64,000 nucleotides of DNA, from contig NW_025335661.1 of NCBI RefSeq assembly GCF_004798865.1, forward strand, positions 1,929,559 through 1,993,558, read 5' to 3'. The notes under the pieces are model-generated. The model was given only the letters and a program-made list of their open reading frames with translations. It was not told where the DNA came from and did no database searches. How positions within the stretch are numbered: the stretch's first letter is position 1; each line of letters starts with the position of its first letter. This DNA comes from Varanus komodoensis. Taxonomy: Eukaryota; Chordata; Lepidosauria; Squamata; Varanidae. Of the stretch, positions 60,515 to 64,000 are shown one piece after another. A program made the position numbers and the translations under genes.

Positions 60515-60620
60515 TCCCTTCCAGATGTTAGGGCCATAACTCTCATAATTCCTGGACATTAGCCATGCTTGCTGGGGCTGTTGGAACTGTAGTCCAAAAC
60601 ATCTGGAGGGCACCAGGCTG
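60515..60620. repeat. Palindromic MITE (CCAGATGT family), best copy
   Basis: CCAGATGTTAGGGCCATAAC at the left and AACTGTAGTCCAAAACATCT at the right are inverted arms around TGCTTGCTGGGGCTG. Confidence 0.7.
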
Positions 60621-60624
60621 ACCC

Positions 60625-62020
60625 GCTCTAAATCCCTTGAATGCCTTACACTTCACCAGCAAGTTCAGTAAGCTCTGCCCAGCTGTAACACTACCAGTAA
60701 CCTGAGCAGCCGCAAAGCTTTTACACTGGACACAGCAGTTTTCCATCACTCATACTACCAGGTGTCAGATATGTCATTTCTAGCTTTGAACAAAATCTGC
60801 CACCACCTATTCTCTCAGGCAGCTTAGCCATGTTCATTTGCAACACTTCAATAAGAGTGACCCAGTTCACCAATGAACAAATGAAATGATTTGTTCAAAT
60901 ATGTTTTGTCTCGCCCACAACAACCCAGCATTTCAGGTTCAGACACCACGGAGAACCACCCGGGAAGGGCGTGGCTCTGGACTGTTTAGTGCACAAGGAG
61001 GTGGGCCCAGCATATTTGCTCCCAAGATCCAGAGTTTTTCTGTCATACAAACTGGATTAGCATGTAGTGCTCAAGTTCCTTGTTTTCAGGCAAAAGCATC
61101 TTATGGTATCGACTATGCAGCAGCAGGAAAGGACGTATGGTGGAAGCTGAGTGTTGTTACTGGGCTGGCTGTGTGTCCTACTTTATAATACTGCCAGAAG
61201 GTGCCCTTTACCTGATGGGCTGCCCAATCCAGGTCTGATTTAAAGCTAAAGAAGCATAAGAAGGAAGAACAGAGGCCTTGAAACAGAGTTGCCCATCAAC
61301 AATGAGCACTGGAACAGATTGCACATGTGCACAGGCCATGTAGTCATGATGGCTTATTTCACTATGCTGAGATTTCTCTTTGAGTTATGGTAATTATTTC
61401 TTAATAGCCATCTGTTTGTATAAATTAGCATAAGCAAACACTGTGTGAATCTGTGCCCTCTTTTATCTACTTTTTTAGTGATGTATCTTCTCTATTTTGG
61501 TGGACTTCATGTTGTTAATCTTCATCTGACCAACCTAATCATAAATGCTTAGCACTGATATCCTCCCACAGCCTCCTTGTATCCCTAGTCTTCAGACACT
61601 TGGCTCAACAGCAGTCTGTCAAAACAGGGGTAAGCAGGGCAGATCAGGGTGTTGACTACACAAATGGGCAGTGAATAAGAAACAAACCAGGGCAAGTTGC
61701 CACCGTTCTTTCTCCTTTACTTCCTTCCACTGATAGACCAGTTAGTTTGAGTTGTCAGATCCTTTGCTATTCTTGGTGAGGATGAGAAAGAATTTCATAT
61801 GACTGGCCTTTGCAGGCATCAATTTCTGTCTTTTTCATAGCAAATGACCCTGACACCACAAACTATTTTGTTTTCAAATGGACAATAACTGCAAATAACT
61901 ACCTTGACCTTTCAGGAACAGCATAATATAAATGTTTCAATAAACAATTGGTATGACAGCACAATACCACAACTGGCTAAAGTGTTTAGCATCAGATAGG
62001 AACCAGAGCTGAGGGTACAG
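60625..62020. other. Upstream intergenic DNA, unannotated
   Basis: A 100-codon frame at 60886-61188 shows no known domain and no good context for a gene. Confidence 0.45.
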
Positions 62021-62027
62021 CATGCTT

Positions 62028-62130
62028 CCTAATACTGAGTCAGACCCTTGGTCCATCTAGCCCAGTACTGAACCTGGGACCCTCTATGTGGAAAACACAT
62101 GTTCTCTCACTGAGCTATGGCCCTTCCCAG
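62028..62130 (-). mobile_element. tRNA-derived SINE, shortened copy
   Basis: Read on the minus strand, GGCCATAGCTCAGTGAGAG holds the A box, GGTTCAGTACT the B box, and the tail reads AGATGGACCAAGGGTCTGAC then TCAGTATTAGG. Common squamate copies are longer between the B box and the tail, so this one has an internal deletion. Confidence 0.7.
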
Positions 62131-63025
62131 AGTGGGAGAAACAGAGGTGAGCTGCCCCAGTGACCCAAGGTAGTTCGATTCCTGTCAGAGTCGTGAGGTA
62201 AGGACCCAAGGGCCAATCCACCATAATGGATAGCATGACAGCTTCCTCCCTTGTTGGTCACAGACAGCTGGATCAGCTAACTCACTTTTCCTTGCAGACC
62301 CTATAACAGGTATCTGCATAATATCCAACAAACAGAACCACTGCCTATGTGGTGAGCAATACATTTATGGTCTATTTCAGTGCAGAGCTACTAGCCTTCT
62401 CTCCTCAAGTCCTTGCTGTAGGTACAATGACCGGTCTGGGCTTTCTCTTCAACAGCTGAAGCCACATCCTACTTCTAATGTTCTGCCTTCCTTTCTTCAA
62501 CTGATTCAGGAAGGCTGTTCATAAAGCATCTGGCTAAAGGCTTGGCATACCTCACCTGGTTATTGAATCACTTGAGGAGTTTTCCCCAACTACCTAATTA
62601 GCTTGTATCCAGTGAAGCAAGCAAATGCAGTGCTAAGAGGTGTAATAAGAGAGCTGGTCATGGAAAGTGCTTCTTTCTTCAGCTTGTCATCATTTCCAGA
62701 CTTACTATTAATCCCTTTCCAATATGAAATAAGCATTTTCAGGTGTTATATGGAAACTGGCCAGTCATCTTAACACCAACAACAACTTTTTAAAAATATC
62801 CCTGGAATATTTCCATTAAAAAGGGAAGAACTTCAGCTATGACGCAGTTTAGGAATGAACAAACACAAGTAAAATAATTCAAAAAATCCACTAAGAACAT
62901 GTCTCTATACAGGAATTTCCAGCCATTTCTGAATGTAATCAATTAAATACCTATACAGTTAAATCAACTGTGCTTAGAATCAATTGTGTTTTATTTTCCA
63001 AAAGTGCATTTCCTACAAGACTGAA

Positions 63026-63313
63026 GGCACAATCCTATGCAGGTTTAACTAGGTAGGGCATCTGGGAATTGTAGTCTTAAAAAAACTCAGTTTGCATAGA
63101 ATTGCACCCTAAAACATTTAATCATAAGCATACTTTCCTGGGATTTATTTTATTTATTAGATTAAGCACTGTTCAACACAATGGAACATTGTTCCTAGCA
63201 AACATGCTGAAGAATATGTTGTAAGGTGACAATTCTGTTCACACTTACCTGAGAGTAAGTCATACTTAACTCAATGGGGCTTGCTTTTGAGTAGACATAT
63301 TTAGGATTGTGCC
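63026..63313. repeat. Palindromic repeat, second family, longer copy with nested MITE
   Basis: GGCACAATCCTATGCAGG at 63026 and TTTAGGATTGTGCC at the right end are inverted. An inner hairpin pairs GAGAGTAAGTCATACTTAAC with GGGGCTTGCTTTTGAGTA. A half-MITE of the CCAGATGT family (GGCATCTGGGAATTGTAGTC) lies at 63057-63076. Confidence 0.55.
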
Positions 63314-64000
63314 ATAAAGGTGGCTTCCCATGTGCTGTCTTGAAACACATGTGGGAAAGTGGGTACTATTTTTAGTACTCATTTTGTTTGCTGCACCATC
63401 AGCAACAAACGAAGTAGTAACAAAAACAGGTATGGTATGAGCCTTCACATATGCATCTCTCTACATAGTGCACTCAGGAGTACCTGGATTAGTAGGAAGT
63501 CCAGAATGACTAATGGAAAAAAGCCACTCATCATGCCAATTTTTTAGCTGGCTCATCCAGTAAGTCCTTAACAGTAACTTGAGCTGCAAATACTAGCAGG
63601 TGATAATGTCTTATCTCTATGCTATGAAAAGTTTCGCTTTTCGCAGTTCCTGCATAGAAGGGTGACCATTTATACAAATCCGTGTTTCTCTTTTTGGGTA
63701 GTATAACGTTTGCATATACTACTGTTTATGTATAAAGCAGGTGTTAAATGGCTATTATAATTTAAATAGAAGTACAGTACATTAAACTGCAGTGAGAAAA
63801 CCTAACTGGATGACCAGCAGTGTGCAATATTCAGTTAGGCATTAACTGATGGGCAACTGCAAGACCCAGTTTTTCATTCTGATGGATCTTTCTCTCTGAA
63901 CTTCACTTGGATTCAACAGCCCTTTGAACAGACACTGCCTTCAAACATAGGAGGATCTCTTCTTTGAAAGAGGACATCTGGCCATCCCACCTGTATACCA

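Larger units (their letters stand above)
49411..64000. other. Intergenic DNA upstream of the glypican
   Basis: No second host gene was recognised. The annotated content is all repeats. Reads on both strands gave no exon pair with splice signals that I could defend. Confidence 0.6.

Noticed and set aside
60886-61188. 100-codon plus-strand frame upstream of the glypican
   Set aside because: No domain, promoter or splice evidence.
1-64000. CRISPR arrays, operons, prophage or other bacterial features
   Set aside because: Spliced gene, LINEs, SINEs and microsatellites show vertebrate nuclear DNA. No regularly spaced direct repeats were seen.

Overview
The window looks like nuclear DNA from a squamate reptile (lizard or snake). 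It is AT-rich and intron-dominated. It carries a BovB (RTE) LINE and a Sauria SINE side by side, together with L2 and CR1 LINE debris, MIR-like SINEs, and Tc1, mariner and hAT transposons. BovB plus Sauria SINE is the strongest pointer to squamates.

One host gene is recognisable, on the minus strand. Exon 1 (coding part 48437-48629) lies in a CpG island. It encodes a signal peptide followed by the first conserved cysteine region of a glypican. Exon 2 (4634-4795) encodes the next glypican block, with the LQIC...TCC cysteines and a KMEE motif. Both exons end in phase 1 and have good splice signals, so 4796-48436 is a 43.6 kb first intron and 1-4633 is part of intron 2. Later exons lie off the left end. 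The protein belongs to the GPC3/GPC5 class, but from memory its exon 2 looks about equally distant from both human proteins, so it may be a third paralogue (annotated elsewhere as 'glypican-5-like').

Layout by region. 1-4633: intron 2, with a CR1 tail, a palindromic MITE and an hAT copy ending 75 bp from the exon 2 donor. 4796-48436: intron 1, holding an L2 LINE (5.1-6.2 kb), a Tc1 copy (8.3-9.6 kb), a mariner deletion derivative (11.5 kb), a solo LTR (19.5-20.0 kb), an old L2 (22.2-23.3 kb), a full-length BovB with perfect target duplication (23.6-26.8 kb), a CR1 (33.2-34.6 kb), a Sauria SINE with a perfect 12 bp duplication (42.5-42.9 kb), and many short repeats. About 47.9-49.4 kb: CpG island and promoter with two CCAAT boxes and a dense GAACG/CGTTC cluster. 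49.4-64 kb: intergenic DNA upstream of the gene, with two hAT elements that have 8 bp duplications, an L2 tail, an amniote MIR and a tRNA-derived SINE. No second gene was found there.

No new defence, toxin or operon-like system is visible. The points most worth following are the possible third GPC3/5-class glypican, the promoter motif cluster, the compensated hairpin in L2 tails, and the MITE families that spread ZNF143-like motifs.
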